Assembly (NCBI GenBank): GCA_963971305.1 | Contig: OZ020306.1 | Span: 40,135,512 to 40,199,511, forward strand | Length of the DNA: 64,000 bases | Source of the DNA: Arcuatula senhousia | Lineage: Eukaryota; Mollusca; Bivalvia; Mytilida; Mytilidae | Reading direction: 5' to 3' | Shown here: positions 22,501 to 34,635 of the stretch, piece after piece | Numbering within the stretch: the first letter of the stretch is position 1 | Layout of the letters: every line of letters starts with the position of its first letter | The notes under the pieces: model-generated | What the model was told of the DNA's origin: nothing | What the model saw: only the letters and a program-made list of their open reading frames with translations | Databases searched by the model: none | Program-made: the position numbers and the translations under genes

Positions 22501-23762
22501 GTCGTCGCCTTCCGTACGTTCAAAACATCTACCGCCAAATTGGTAAGTATTTGCTTCTGCTGAGATTTCGAATGATATGATTGTAATTCTCTGAATGTTG
22601 TCCAACATTTAGCTAGTTCTCACGCGCGGCTAACGGTGTGTGATCTGTTGTTTTTTTCATTTTACATGTACTCAATGGTTTTGATTCGTCTTCATTTTCA
22701 ATGCTGATTGGTTAACATCTGCATCACAGGCACGACGTTACAAATTTGCATAAATTCATACGTCAGAATAGGCGTGACGTTCCTTTGCATATATGTATTC
22801 ATTGTTTTACGGCATTGAAAAATTGTCAGAGAGCTTTCCAATTAAAATAATTCAATTTAACAGTGAGAGAAAATAGGTTGTACAACTATAAGCGATGATG
22901 ATACAGATTTTTATCACACTGGTTAGAAATTTGTAAAAAAAAATCGCCAATGCTCGTTTCTTTAATGACAAATATCTTACTCGACGTAATAAAAATTGGT
23001 ATCACATCGCATATACTAGTACTAGTAGTTGTGAAACCTGTATAGCTTTATCAGTTACTTAATTTAACCCCCCCCCCACCCCCGGCGTACGGTATCATTC
23101 ATTTTGGTGAAAATCTGAAAATGACAGTATGAATATATATATACCTATTTTATTTATTTTATCTTCCACAGTGAGTAAATCAGAATGCAACCTTGTGTTT
23201 TTATTTCGGAGAAGATTCTAATATAATTAAAAAACAACGGCTCTAGTATTAAAACATTGATCAATTTGACTCGAGGTTTAAATGTACCAAAAGTTATACA
23301 AATTTAAAATTATCAAAAAAGTTCAGATCAAATAAAAAATATATACCCATTGCAATATTGAAATATTTCATCATAGAAAAATAACCTTGCGTGCTTAGTC
23401 TACTGGACACGTAATAATATAAATCCACTAAGTCAGCAAAAATCAGGCGACTGCAACAGGCATGATACATTGTAATGTGTTACCGAAAAGTAAAAAAAAA
23501 ATGATGACAACTAATAATAATATTTATAATAGTTATGAATGAAATTCTTATATGATTAAAACATTATTTAAATCAGAAAATATACAATTTAATGATTAAG
23601 TATGAAGAATATTGGATTATGAATATGAATTCGTATCTCCATCGGTTTTAAGCAAAGATAATGTTTATATACATAATTTGAAATTTATAACTACATACAT
23701 GTATAAATTAAACATCGGTTAAAAAAAAGATATACAATTAAATGATACATTTAAACCCATGT
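22501..23762. other. Unassigned DNA 3' of gene B
   Basis: AT-rich, with a poly-C tract near 23067-23085. AATAAA on the minus strand (TTTATT) occurs near 23148, a distant candidate polyadenylation signal for gene B. Confidence 0.3.
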
Positions 23763-23814
23763 TTAATGCCGTTCCTTTGACATCGATGTCCCAATTTCTT
23801 CATAAGTTGTATTG
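23763..23814 (-). CDS. Gene B exon 9: terminal exon with TTYEEIG motif
   Basis: Acceptor TTTTTATTTTAG, phase 2 in, encodes NNTTYEEIGTSMSKERH and TAA at 23765-23763. T-x-Y-x-x-I fits the ITSM pattern, and pYEEI is the classical preferred ligand of Src-family SH2 domains. The motif aligns with the first tyrosine of gene A tail exons 2 and 3 (YEEMG, YEELG), linking the genes. No clear polyadenylation hexamer lies in the next 100 bases on this strand. Confidence 0.7.
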
Positions 23815-24160
23815 CTAAAATAAAAAAAAAAATTCTGTCACCTGTGGGTTATGGAATCCGACCCAAAATTGCAATCCAAACATTAGTTAATCCTTTAATT
23901 GATCCCTGAGAATTCCGGCATTGATTAATCCGGTTAATCCTTTCATGCAAACAACATGTAGTTTTCTTTGTTTACACAGTCAAACATTTCAACAGTGAAC
24001 TTCACACCACATTTCATTTCCCCATTAGTAATATTTATGCATATATGCCTTAGGTGGGAATTAGGTCTTCAATAGAGTAAGTATAGAGGTGAGAATAGAT
24101 TCTTATAAATAAGTTAAGACAATTACATATTTTTATTACTCAAAATTTAGCTTTGATAAG

Positions 24161-24601
24161 ATGACGTCGACTCCCAAAAAACGGATTCTAGATGTTTCTG
24201 ATTCTCAAATTGCAAGTCATTCACCAAAACGCACTAGAAAGGATTTGAATTTGGAACTAAAATTGAAATTGATTGAAGATTCTGAGAAAATCCCAAAATT
24301 AACACACAAACAGTTAGGTGAAAAATACAGAATAGGAAGATCTACTGTATCAGATATTGTGAAAAGAAAAGACTTTTATCAACAGCAGTTCAATGAGAAT
24401 GTAGAGGCAAAAAAGAAACGATTAATGGTGACTTCTAACTTTAGTGACTTAAATGAACTTTTATACCGATGGTTTACACAGGCAAGTTCTAATAATATTC
24501 CATTTAGTGGACCTATACTTCAAGAAAAGACACTTGAGCTATCAAAGGAACTAAACTTAGAGGATTTCAAGGCCAGTAATGGTTGGCTTGAAAGCTGGTA
24601 A
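24161..24601 (+). pseudogene. Tigger/pogo-like transposase, N-terminal DNA-binding part only
   Basis: A 146-codon ORF begins MTSTPKKRILDVS. It has a basic CENP-B/pogo-type helix-turn-helix (LKLIEDSEKIPKLTHKQLGE, then KYRIGRSTVSDIVKRKD), followed by a Tc5-type second helix-turn-helix (LYRWFTQASSNNIPFSGPIL, QEKTLELSKELN) up to KASNGWLESW. TAA follows where the family normally continues with a basic residue; after the stop KWFSIKQYS still reads as family sequence, then homology ends. The DDE catalytic domain is absent, so this is an internally deleted element. A DNA-binding-only protein could still bind element ends if expressed. Confidence 0.75.
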
Positions 24602-24678
24602 AAATGGTTTTCAATAAAACAATATTCTGACTTATCTGCAACACTGTCACTTCTGATATTTTTTCTTGGTCCCAAGCT

Positions 24679-24705
24679 GTGTCGGATTAGACAGGTTCCA
24701 CTGTA
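24679..24705. repeat. 3' terminal inverted repeat of the Tigger/pogo-like element
   Basis: Read on the minus strand, ACAGTGGAACCTGTCTAAT continuing CCGACA resembles Tigger/pogo ends. A clean matching 5' end was not found upstream; the best candidate near 23855 is only partly similar. Confidence 0.5.
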
Positions 24706-25149
24706 TGTTGTTGAAAGTGTGAAAGTGTCGATAAATCACCGAATAACATCATTTTTGTGTGCAAAAAAGGTTTGATTGATTTTAAGTAACTAATTTAAGT
24801 TTCATAGTTCCATGGCTTAACGAACAAATTTTGACAACTTATTTTCGGATGAGCATTCAGGCATTAATATAGCGACTGCAAGGAGTGAAAAAAAGCTCTA
24901 TATTTTGGGTTACACAAATGTACCAACCAAAGCATCACATACACAGCTAAACGAAGAAAAATGACAATCATAAATCGTTCATTTCCTTCTTCGAAAATGA
25001 GGAAATTCTATTCATGTATTGAATTTCAAAATAACATAAAAATTCACGAAAAAGTGCTGTGACATTTCAATGTACCACTAGGTCTCTTCCAGTTATGTAA
25101 ACTACAATTCTGACGGCAACAGAATATGACCTACCAAAACTATTTCGAT

Positions 25150-25437
25150 GGTTGTAATTCTAGAAATGGTGTCAATCAAAATGTCGGAAGAACTCTTCAT
25201 GCACGTAAAAGACACCTTTGTGGACTGCCAAGTAACGCATCACATAGGCTAAATTTCCCGCCCCTATCCACCTCTCCCATTTTCCTGTGGTTCTTTAAAT
25301 TTAGCAGTCCTTTGTTTCCCACCCCACCCCCATGTTTCATTTATCATCATCATTTCATGTTCATTTTATCACCCGCCTGTAAATAACCTATATATATAGC
25401 GTTACACGGACGTAAAACACCAACTCACTCACTCACT
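25150..25437 (+). mobile_element. SINE-like retroposon S2, 5' truncated
   Basis: From CTTCATGCACGTAAAAGACA to the tail CACCAACTCACTCACTCAC; second family, sharing layout but not sequence with S1. Confidence 0.6.
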
Positions 25438-26041
25438 AATCAGTTTAATTCATCTTTTACCAGTATCAAACATGTTTAATATTTCTACACTATATATACT
25501 CCTATTCCAAGTGCCAAGCTCAATTCACAATTGACACCGCTGGTTTATAGTAGCCTTTTTAAAAAAAAAGGCTTGAAACGCAGGTACAAATATCTTGTGA
25601 TCGGATATGCAAAAACTTACATTTTAATCAATGAGTCTAAGAAAATCAAGAAAGCTACAGATGACCAAATAAACGATATGCTTAACTTTCTTATAGACAA
25701 CATACACTGTATTTGAAGAGTTTGCGATCGTTGGACGTGTTAATTGGCACACTATCAGCATTCCAATTGTCACTAATTATTTACTTGCTGATGCATTTCT
25801 TCATTTATATGACACAGACTCCTTACATAGACTTATAATCAGAAATGATTGTAAACAAGCTCTCTTTTCACCGCACCATCCGTCATATTGAGTATGTCCT
25901 TTCAGTCAAAAATCCTCGTTTCAGCGGCTTCTTTTATCTCACAAATCCCCAGAAACATGGGATAAAGGACAGTACTGATTTTAGGAAATCTTCATTATAT
26001 TTAGATTTACTTTCCGAAATCGACGCTCAAGGAAGATTTCC

Positions 26042-26507
26042 GTCTGTGCGGGTTCAGCAGCAACACTAAGCTTCTTCGGTTAAATCCAATAAACAGGTCT
26101 AGAAACCAGACACTGGGTCAAGCCGCTTTGCCCGCGAACCGACCGGTATATGGACTCAAAGTGGTTAAATGGGGTAACCCTGACATATAGTTGCTATAAT
26201 GCAAAAAAACCTTACCTCCAATCATACTTGTGTACCGTGTGAGGAAAAAATCTCACGTTCATCGCACGTTAAAGAAACATGCTGCAGTTCTCGATAAGAG
26301 TATGACCCGTAGCAAAACTAAATTACCTGTCCTTACCAATCACGTCCTCTTCAAGTGGCAGTCAAGACTCTCCTCTCCGTTTTCCAATTTCTTCCACTAT
26401 ATCATCATTCAATCTTTATTTTATCATCTCTTTTAATTTCATTTTCCGAATATAGTAGAAATCGCGTTACTTATGAGTAAAGCAATATATAACTAACAAA
26501 CAATCCA
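26042..26507 (+). mobile_element. SINE-like retroposon S1, diverged, inside a retroelement
   Basis: Same family as 15096-15617 (GCTTTGCCCGCGAACCGACC, TCACGTTCATCGCACGTTAA). Flanked by similar GAAGATTTCC / AAAGACTTCC copies. Confidence 0.6.
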
Positions 26508-27046
26508 GAAAGACTTCCAACAAAACAAACATGATAGCTTCAACCTTCCAATCGTCAACTTTTCCTTCTGATGTAGCAACATTACTATCGCTTATGGAGT
26601 AAACATATCACAACTGGTTACTTTTTAGAGCTTGTGGACATACATTAGGCGTCACTCTTTACATACAAATCGTACATAGTGATAGAGTGTTATGTTGCTC
26701 CTCGATTGCTGTCTCCACCAAGATATTTTATGGAAAACACTATTTGGTCATAGACTAATAAAATATTTCTATCCCTCAGATAAGTAAAGATGTTGGTTTG
26801 TCATGGAGTATAGGTTTGGTGTAACATTCCGTCTTTGAAACACTCAATTGACCGTTTGCAACTCGATGGGTGTGTTGCAACAAGCAGGAATTGCTAACCT
26901 TCCGAAACACTTGATTTTACTCTCGATACAACTTAAGTTTGCGTTGTTGATTGCTTTTCGGGGCTTTTGTTTTGTACGTTTTTGTATTATGTGTTTGTCC
27001 GTGCTTTTCTCGTTAGTGTTTGCTAGTCTTATCTTTTCCTTTTTGG

Positions 27047-27407
27047 CTGAATAGGGTAGCCCTCGTCCGCGGGGGTTGTCAGGTCTATAATACGGAAACC
27101 CTGACCGCCGACCATAGTGGGCCAACGTGTGTGGAGAGTGCCACGCTCCATGCACGTAAAAGATCCCTTTGTGGACCGCCAAGTAGTGCACCACATAGGC
27201 TAAATTTTCCGCCCCTACCCACCTCTCCCCTTTTTCCTGTGGTTCTTCAAAATTTACCGGTCCATTGTTTCCCACCCCATCCCCATATTTCATTTATCAT
27301 CATCATTTCATGTTCATTTTATCATCCTTTTCATGTTCATCGCCTGTAGATAACCTATATAGCGTTGCACGGGCGTAAAACACCAACTCACTCACTCACT
27401 CACTCAC
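27047..27407 (+). mobile_element. SINE-like retroposon S2 with 10-bp target duplication
   Basis: TCCTTTTTGG flanks the element perfectly at 27037-27046 and 27408-27417. The (ACTC)n tail is at the right and the element is 5' truncated (starts CTGAATAGGGTAGCCCTCGT). The duplicated target is retroelement 3' UTR. Confidence 0.75.
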
Positions 27408-27796
27408 TCCTTTTTGGACTTTTGATATTCGATTGTTCCATGGTACCTTTTTCCTTTCTAAAAAAGAGTAACTTAAATCTACTTGTGACTTTTAAATATA
27501 AACAAACATGCACAAATCGATAATGTTGCAGAGTTGTAAAAGCATACATCAATTTCAACAAAGTGGAATTTATTACATTGGGTGTAAAAATATCGAAATA
27601 AAATAACAGTGATAAATCATGATAGAAGTCTATTATAAACATTTTTTATGAATTAATTGACAACAAACAATCTAAACTAAATACTATACAGATGGAATTC
27701 CGATTCCTTTACAACTTTACAAAACCGCCTTCAGATGAAGCTGTTACAAAAATATATTACTATGCATGTACATAATTTCATAGTTTAATAACTTAC

Positions 27797-27827
27797 TTTT
27801 CATTATCATTGCTTCTTGACATGGATT
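27797..27827 (-). CDS. Gene B exon 8: tail microexon (31 nt)
   Basis: Acceptor TTTCTTTTAG and donor GTAAGT bound 31 nt, phase 1 in and phase 2 out, encoding KSMSRSNDNE across the junctions. The phases match gene A's three microexons, an unusual pattern that supports both models. It is polar, with serines that could be phosphorylated. Confidence 0.65.
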
Positions 27828-28164
27828 CTAAAAGAAAGCAAAAATGTATACAAAAACTACGAATAAGCATTATTGAGCAATTTATCTCCAATTATTGTAA
27901 TCAATCAGCGTCTTCTATAAAATTTGAAAATCTTTTATAGTGCAAATTTTCTCAAATATGGAACTTTTCTGTATTGCTTATTGTTTTTGACTATATTTTT
28001 CGTTGTTTTTTCATTAGTATTACTGTGTTTTAAATATTGTTTGAGACATTGTTCTCAATTTTATCGTATTTGTATAAACCCCATTTCTTTTCAAGCCTAG
28101 TGCATGCATGCAATATCATATTGGATTAACTTGAATACCAGCTACAAATCTATATATACGTGGT

Positions 28165-28603
28165 AGAGAATGTGCCCACAGCAGAGCCTAGCTTGTCGTA
28201 CCAGACGACAGGGTCTTGGTATTCTGACGTTTGGTCAGTTTTCAGCCCACAGAGCGACCAAGTGTACCCTAGGTGACTTAATAGGCTGGCTCTCGGTCTA
28301 AGGGGTTTTCAGGTCTATAAGAGGGAAACTCTGACGGCTGAACATAGTGGGTCAACGTATGTGGAGAGTGCATGCTTCATGCACCTAAACGATCTCTTTG
28401 CGGACCGCCAAGTAATGCACCACATTTATAGGCTAGACTCCCCATACCCACTTCTTCCATTTAAATGATGATCTTCAAAATTTGCTGTTTCCCATATTTT
28501 GTATCATCATCATTTTATTTTCATTTTATTATCCTAATATGTTCATCACCTTCAAATAACCTATATATATGGGAGGGCGTAAACACCAACTCACTCACTC
28601 ACT
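28165..28603 (+). mobile_element. SINE-like retroposon S2
   Basis: GCAGAGCCTAGCTTGTCGTA through GAACATAGTGGGTCAACGTA to the CTCACTCACTCAC tail; moderately diverged. Confidence 0.6.
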
Positions 28604-28894
28604 GCTAAATAGAAAATCACTTAATTTTTATTAATTATGTCAATTTGCATGAATTTGGTTTTAGCAAAGACTTCAACGCATCAAAATACTATCGATACTG
28701 TGTCCCTGCACAATAGAATTGATACTCTACATTGTAAATACGTCTACTGAATTCCGTAGTTTTACAAAAAGTTCTTTACAGACATAAAAATGTATAAAGC
28801 AATAAACGATTTTATCTTACGTACAAAAAAACTCATTAACAGTTTCTTTTGTACGTGTACTTCAAAGACAACACTAGATGGAGCATTCCCGGAA

Positions 28895-29445
28895 GGCATA
28901 TGTCGCCTGCGTATCTATGTTTTTTTGCCAAATAGGAAGTAGTTATTTCTCGGGCATAAAATCGCTTTACACCTTAAGTAATATGCAACGGAGCTACATA
29001 ACAAATATCAAGAGGCTGTGGCATGAAGTTGCCTGGAAAACTGCGACAACAATTTGGCATCTATGTCCATTATATATAAAACATTAAGTAATCGTCAAAC
29101 AGGAAGTAGTTATATTTCGGGCATAAAATCGCTTTACACCTTAAAGTACTATGCGATGAAGCTACATACCAAATATCAAGAGGCTGTGGCATGTAGTTGC
29201 CTGGATACTGCGACAATTTGGCATCTATGTCCATTATATATAAAATGTTAAGTATTCGTCAAACAAGAAGTAGTTATTTTCCGGGGCATAAATCGCTTTA
29301 CATCTTATATTACTATGTGATGAAGCTATATACCAAACATCAAGAGGCTGTGGCATGTAGTTGCCTGGAAAACTGCGACGGATTTTTTTTCCAAAGTAAC
29401 CACTATATGTCGCTTCTGCAACACGTTGCAGGCGACATAACAATG
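28895..29445 (+). repeat. Tandem-core element, three units of about 165 bp (GTCGC family)
   Basis: Left ATATGTCGCCTGCG; units around GGAAGTAGTTATTTCTCGGG (28936, 29100, 29266); right hairpin CTGCAACACGTTGCAG within TGTCGCTT...GGCGACATA. Confidence 0.65.
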
Positions 29446-29765
29446 ATTGGTGACGCAATTTATGATTTTTTTAACACGAATCCGCACATATGTTCTTTTC
29501 TTAAAACTCTTAGAACCGTGATTGTAACTGCATCGTAGAATTTAAGAAATGATCTCCTATTTTAAACAGCTAATGATCTTTTATACTTTCAGCAAAATTG
29601 ACCAAAGGAATAGAAATGCATGAACTTGACTGTGATCTGGGTGCTTCTTGTCAAAACCTCATTATTTGCGTTGCCTATACTTTATAATATACGTTCAGAT
29701 TTTATTTAAAATATGTTGTTTATAGTTTTCTTTTTTGAATATACTATAAAATGATAACAAGTAAA

Positions 29766-30188
29766 TATGTGAGCTATTGCTCACTAGTAATACCCCCACT
29801 CCCCAAACAATGCCATGCATACAAATTTAAATACTCGGTAAACAGGAAATAGTCGACAAAGGGACATAAAATAGCTATATGCAAAATATCAGACCTCTAT
29901 CTCTTGTAGTTGCTGAGAAAACTTTGACGAAAATGTTGAATGTATGTATGTGTAAAAACCTAAGTATTCGGTAAACATGAAGTAGTTGACCTAGGAGCAT
30001 GAAATCGGTATGAACCATATGGTAGTATAGGAAAAAGCTATACGCAAAATATCACACTTCTGCATCATCTTGTTACTGAGAAAACCGTGACGGAAATTAT
30101 GTTACGACGACGTACTGACGAACTGACGAACAAACGGACGGACAAAGGTAAAACAGTATACCCCCACTTTTCGAAGTGGGTGTATAAT
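29766..30188 (+). repeat. Tandem-core element, two units (ATACCCC family)
   Basis: Left hairpin GTGAGCTATTGCTCAC then AATACCCCCAC; two related units; GAACAAACGGACGGACAAAG; right hairpin ACCCCCACTTTTCGAAGTGG. Third element here with this pair of ends. Confidence 0.65.
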
Positions 30189-30747
30189 AAAAATACCTAG
30201 ATTAATTTCACCAAGCTCGTTGTAAGGATTAGGTTTACTGGAAAATAGAAATAAAAAAAAGACATATAAAACAGAAAGTCACAACTATTAAAACAAAATA
30301 TAAAAAGGGGGGAGGGGTATTACAGAACTATTGATCAAATGAATCACTGCAACTTGTTCACATCATTCAAAATACCAATACTGATTTGATGTGTGTATAA
30401 TTTTTGTGTAATGCATTTAATTTGTTTATAATTTTAAATACTAATTGAAATTGTATGTAGTCTCCCGTTTCTCTTCCAGTTTATTTTCTTTGAATTTGTT
30501 TTCACATAAAAAAAAATGTATTTTGCCCTGTACATGTATCACGATTTGTAAGAATCATTGAAACGCGAAAAAAAAAATCAATTAGAAATTCCTAATTAGT
30601 ACAACTCTTCGATGTTTATCAGGTATTTGGTATTTTGTAAAGTATGCAATACTAACTTTAAAACTTAATAAACAACGAACCTGTGAGCCTTATCGGGTTT
30701 TTCATAGTGTTCATTCTGTTTTTCTGTAAAATACGACAATGACAGTT

Positions 30748-31240
30748 AGTTAGTTAATTATTGCTTTACTCCCAAGCAGCACGATTTCGGCTATATCCGG
30801 GAGATGAACATGAAAGTGGTAATACAATGAACATGAAATGATGATGAAGTGGAGGATATGGGGACACAAGGCCAATCGGGTAGGGGTGTTTTGACTGCCA
30901 CTGGAAAAGGGAGTGATGGGTAGGGACGGGAAATTTAGCCTCCTGCAAGGGGATCCTACGGGTCCTACTCTTACCGAGACCTGCAGCAGTGTTCTTTAAC
31001 GTGCGAGGAACGTGACATTTTTCCCATAACGGTGCACCACTATGATTTGCGGTCAGGTTTTCCGCATTATCGCCTGACGACCCCACATTTCTCTACATTC
31101 AACCACCTGAGGCACACATCCAAGTCGCTTTGTGGGCAAAGCGGTCTGACCCGATGTCAGGTTTCTGAGCGCTCTTTAGTGGACTTTTACCGACAAGCTT
31201 AGCGCTGCTGCGGGCGTATTTGCCACCCGGATCCCGCACG
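30748..31240 (-). mobile_element. SINE-like retroposon S1, reverse orientation
   Basis: (TTAG)n at the left is the reversed tail; the 5' end ...CCCGCACGGG is at the right. ACAATGACA flanks both sides (about 30738 and 31245), a likely target duplication. Lies in the intron between gene B exons 7 and 8. Confidence 0.7.
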
Positions 31241-31825
31241 GGTTTACAATGACAAAAAATAGATAAAACACAAACAAGATGTTAAAGGTCGATGTAATTG
31301 CACATTTTGAATGCGATATTAATGCACGTTCAATTGTAGTCTTACACAAATTTAATACATTTTGTAATTCACTATTTCTTTCCATTTGTTATAGATTAGA
31401 GGTATATTTTGGAAATTGATGAATTTTAATACGAGTTGATGGACTACAAAATTAAGATAAAACATTCTTAGTTTTGACTGTTCACAAAAGCTTTTTTTTC
31501 ACACACACAAATCGCTTATTGGAAGTGTTTATCAAAAGTGTTTATCAATTTGAAATTTTTACTATTTTGGAAAAAAAATGAACATGTGGGTGTTAAAAAG
31601 ATGTATTGCGATTTCAAAATTCAAGTTTTATTTTACTTTTTGTATTCGAATGGCAAAACATATTTTATGCAATTACCGAAATGTATTTTTGAATTGCAAA
31701 ATTGAAATTCAACACATTGAGATGACATTCGAGTTAGGTATCTATTCTCTTTTTGTTCCTGGTTTATATACTAACTTTTCAAAACAAACCGAAAAAAGTA
31801 ACGTCAGGTTCTGCTTTCAACTTAC

Positions 31826-31969
31826 TAGTACCTTTCGATTTTCTTCTCAACTTTTTTATACAACAGATTACTAAAAGTATCGTTCCTTCCAACAGTATGA
31901 TTCCACTTACTCCTATACCTATACCCTCTGCGTATGATAGAAACAATTTCGCATCAGTATCTTGGTTGC
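31826..31969 (-). CDS. Gene B exon 7: transmembrane exon with an intramembrane glutamate
   Basis: A 144-nt phase 1-1 exon (acceptor CATTTTTAAG, consensus donor GTAAGT at 31825). A stalk NQDTDAKLFLSYAEG precedes GIGIGVSGIILLEGTILLVI, then CCIKKLRRKSKGT. The hydrophobic stretch is about 22 residues long and stopped by a strong basic cluster. A glutamate sits mid-span (ILLEGTILL). Charged residues inside a membrane span are typical of immune receptors and adaptors that pair through opposite charges, but no partner is visible here. Confidence 0.8.
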
Positions 31970-32044
31970 CTTAAAAATGAAATTAACTTATTATATGTAT
32001 TATAAGTTGTTTTGTTAACGTTACAATGCATACTAACTCGTCAT

Positions 32045-32770
32045 GGGAAAATGTCTGCATATTGATTTACATGTTAACTTTCTTATCGACAACATATTTT
32101 GACACACTAGGAAGGCTTTGTACAAAGATTTTTGACAAACGTGATGACTTCAACTTTCCAAAAGTCAACTGTCCCTTTCTGTGTTACAACATGCCGTCCA
32201 CTCCAGCATATGGAGTTTACGTTTCACAATTGATTCGTTACTTTATAGCATGTGGGGAGTATAACGACTTCCTAGATAGAGCTACAGGGCTGACAAGCGA
32301 ATTGGTAATACAAGGGTTCGTTGCTTCCAGGTTCTTGTAATCACTAGAGAAATTTTACGTAAGACATCATGTGCTTGTAGACAAATACGAAATTTCAATC
32401 TCTCAAATGAGCACAGATGTTGGTTTGCCATAGATTTTTGTAATGTCAACCTCTACGGATTTAACCAACACTAAATCGATCTTTGGCGACGTGACGGGTG
32501 TGCTATAGCAAGCAGGAACTCCTTACCCTTCCAGAGCGTCTGAGTTCACTCTCGTCCGACTCGAGTTCACGTTGCTGAATGTAACGTTGCGTTGTTGTTA
32601 TGTGGTTTGTTGTTGTTGTTGTTGTTGTGTAGTTTGTTTCTTTGTGATGTTTTTTTTTGTCTACCGATTTTGTATGTCTTTGTTTTTCGGTATTATGATA
32701 TTTGTATCCCCTTCGGTATACCTTTACTTCTCATACATGCTTTAAAACAAACGACCGTAAAATGTGTGCA
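32045..32770 (+). pseudogene. Retroelement fragment with internal deletion
   Basis: ICMLTFLSTTYFDTLG joins straight to KIFDKRDDFNFPKVNCPFLC, STPAYGVYVSQLIRYFIACG and GFVASRFL, so most of the reverse transcriptase core is deleted. A TTG-microsatellite-bearing 3' UTR follows. It lies just upstream (gene-B sense) of the gene B transmembrane exon, in its intron. Confidence 0.6.
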
Positions 32771-32811
32771 TTAAGAATGCAGAATGTTTCCCTTGTTTAC
32801 AAACAAGAAGC

Positions 32812-33440
32812 ACTTAGAAACCTAGATCGCTCATCTGGTTCTTAAGCTAAAGGGTATTTTCCATGAGCTTCTGCCACAATAAGGAGTCAACTGACAACTT
32901 TGATCGAATGAAAACTTTTTTTAGAGCTTAGTGAGCTGAAAGTTTAAGGAAACAACAACTTTCCATATCTGCAACAATGTTCATACATAAAGACAAAAAC
33001 ATGCAAAAACTCTATTTTTGACCTTTAAAGGATTAAGGATCATCTCACATATTTGATCAAATAGACGTTTGTAAAGCTAAATCAGTAGAGGGTTTACAAC
33101 AGTTTTCATTCGATATGCCAAAAACATGAAAAATGTAATTTTGTACCTTCAAAGGGCAATAATCCCTAAAAAGAGTCATCTAACAAGTTCGACCCAATAA
33201 AGACTTTTTTAAATTATAAAAAAGGTAGGTTGCATCAGATTTGCTCTTTCTCATACACTTTTAGATTCACAAGCCACAAACAGTGATCTGACCCCATAGA
33301 CTATTTTTATGAATTTTGACAGATCAAAATTCGAAACACACCTTTGGTGCAGGACACCTATATATAATATCAATCATGGAAAGTCTCATTATGTTCAGTT
33401 CAGTCGTTTCAGAGGAAGAGATGTTTTAAAATTTGTTAAC
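32812..33440 (-). repeat. Tandem-core element (CTCACCTG family), eroded
   Basis: AGAAACCTAGATCGCTCATC at the left and units with CATCTCACATATTTGATCAA and CATCTAACAAGTTCGACCCA; right end decayed. Confidence 0.45.
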
Positions 33441-33449
33441 AGACGACTG

Positions 33450-33840
33450 CGAATGGCAAGAAGCAGAGGTACCAATGGGGTATCCGAATGTCAAAAGTCC
33501 GAAAGAGCAGAGACAAAGCCAGTAAACACCAACAAGAACAGGACAAAAACAGAAAACATGTAAAACATGGAAACACAAAACAACTGAATATCAAGTCCGA
33601 AAGAGCAGAGACAAAACCAGTAAACACCAACAAGAACAGGACAAAAACAGAAAACATGTAAAACATGGAAACACAAAACAACTGAATATCAAGCTATGGC
33701 AAGTGATGGCCATAGCTTACATGTGCCAATGGGGGGAGCAGAGGTACCCATGGGGCATCCGAATGTAAAAAGTCCGATTGTGAACTCAGGTGATCGGGTA
33801 GATTAAGCAGTTCCTGGACCTTCGTTCCAGGTTAGCTTAA
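33450..33840 (-). mobile_element. Retroelement 3' UTR with a 98-bp tandem duplication
   Basis: The block starting GTCCGAAAGAGCAGAGAC and ending TGAATATCAA occurs twice with 98-bp spacing (33497 and 33595), nearly identical, then a third short remnant begins at 33735. Confidence 0.65.
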
Positions 33841-33895
33841 TTTAATGAAGAAACAAAATGGATACGGACTAGAATATCCTAATTGTTATACTTAC

Positions 33896-34228
33896 ATTTT
33901 TCACAACATAATATTTCTATACTCATTTTATCTGATTGAATGTTTTCCATTTCTTCGATATTACCGGCTACACAGTACACAACCTGACCATCATCTTTCT
34001 CGTTTCCAGTATAGGAAAGCAAACTTTGGGAAATGTATTTGTTCCCATTCACCAATGTCACCCTATTTGTTGCATTTTTTGTGGCGTTTGAACCACCAAT
34101 AAACCATTGTATAATGGCAGGAGGTCGCCCAAAGTCTGTTGTACAGGAAATGTTTATTGTCTCGCCTTTCATAAGTCTAACCGACGTACCATTTGTTGGT
34201 AACGAAATGGTAACTGCTGTTATAAATA
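33896..34228 (-). CDS. Gene B exon 6: Ig-like domain 5 (membrane-proximal)
   Basis: A 333-nt phase 1-1 exon (acceptor ATCTCTTACAG, donor GTAAGT). It has INISCTTDFGRPPAIIQWFI and YTGNEKDDGQVVYCVAGN, the same fold as domains 3 and 4 but more diverged, with N-x-S/T sites in the C-D region (GGSNATKNATN). The end CCEKC adds a cysteine cluster next to the membrane exon, which could support dimerisation (inference). Confidence 0.85.
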
Positions 34229-34389
34229 CTGTAAGAGATAATTAAAAATAAAGGTTATACATTTTACATTCTTTGTATATGTGTCAACGTCACACTTTCT
34301 CAATGCCAACTGAAATGGCTGTATAAACCAGTTTTTTTTTTTGCGTTAAACCTCTCTCTTTCGATTGATTTTAGTGTCTTGTATTTGAC

Positions 34390-34635
34390 AAGGTGAATTG
34401 ATATTTACGCAACGGGTGTGCTGCCATGAACAAGAACGGTTTATCCTTTCGAAACATCTGAGTTAATTCTCGAAACGACTAAGTGTCGTTGAATATTTTC
34501 AGTTGTTTTTTGTGTTTTTCGTTTTGTCGGTTTCTTCGTGTTGTTCTCGTTTGTGTTTAAAGATTTTGTCGTTTTGCTATTTCGAACTTTTGCGATTCGA
34601 ATGCCTCATTGATACCTCTCTGCTTCTTTAAAACA
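34390..34635 (+). mobile_element. Retroelement 3' UTR fragment
   Basis: CAACGGGTGTGCTGCCATGA, CGAAACATCTGAGTTAATTC, and the 3' terminus TGATACCTCTCTGCTTCTT; diverged copy in the intron between gene B Ig exons 5 and 6. Confidence 0.55.

Larger units (their letters stand above)
25515..27470 (+). pseudogene. Retroelement reverse transcriptase and 3' end, split by two SINE-like insertions
   Basis: KKKGLKRRYKYLVIGYAKTY, then SKKIKKATDDQINDMLNFLI and DNIHC are the start of the reverse transcriptase domain. IEYVLSVKNPRFSGF and DSTDFRKSSLYLDLLSEID follow with frameshifts. A first SINE-like repeat (26042-26507) interrupts it at Q-G-R; the protein resumes with the DKRDDF-region equivalent and continues to the 3' UTR. 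A second SINE (27047-27407, 10-bp target duplication) interrupts the UTR. The catalytic motifs are decayed. Confidence 0.65.
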
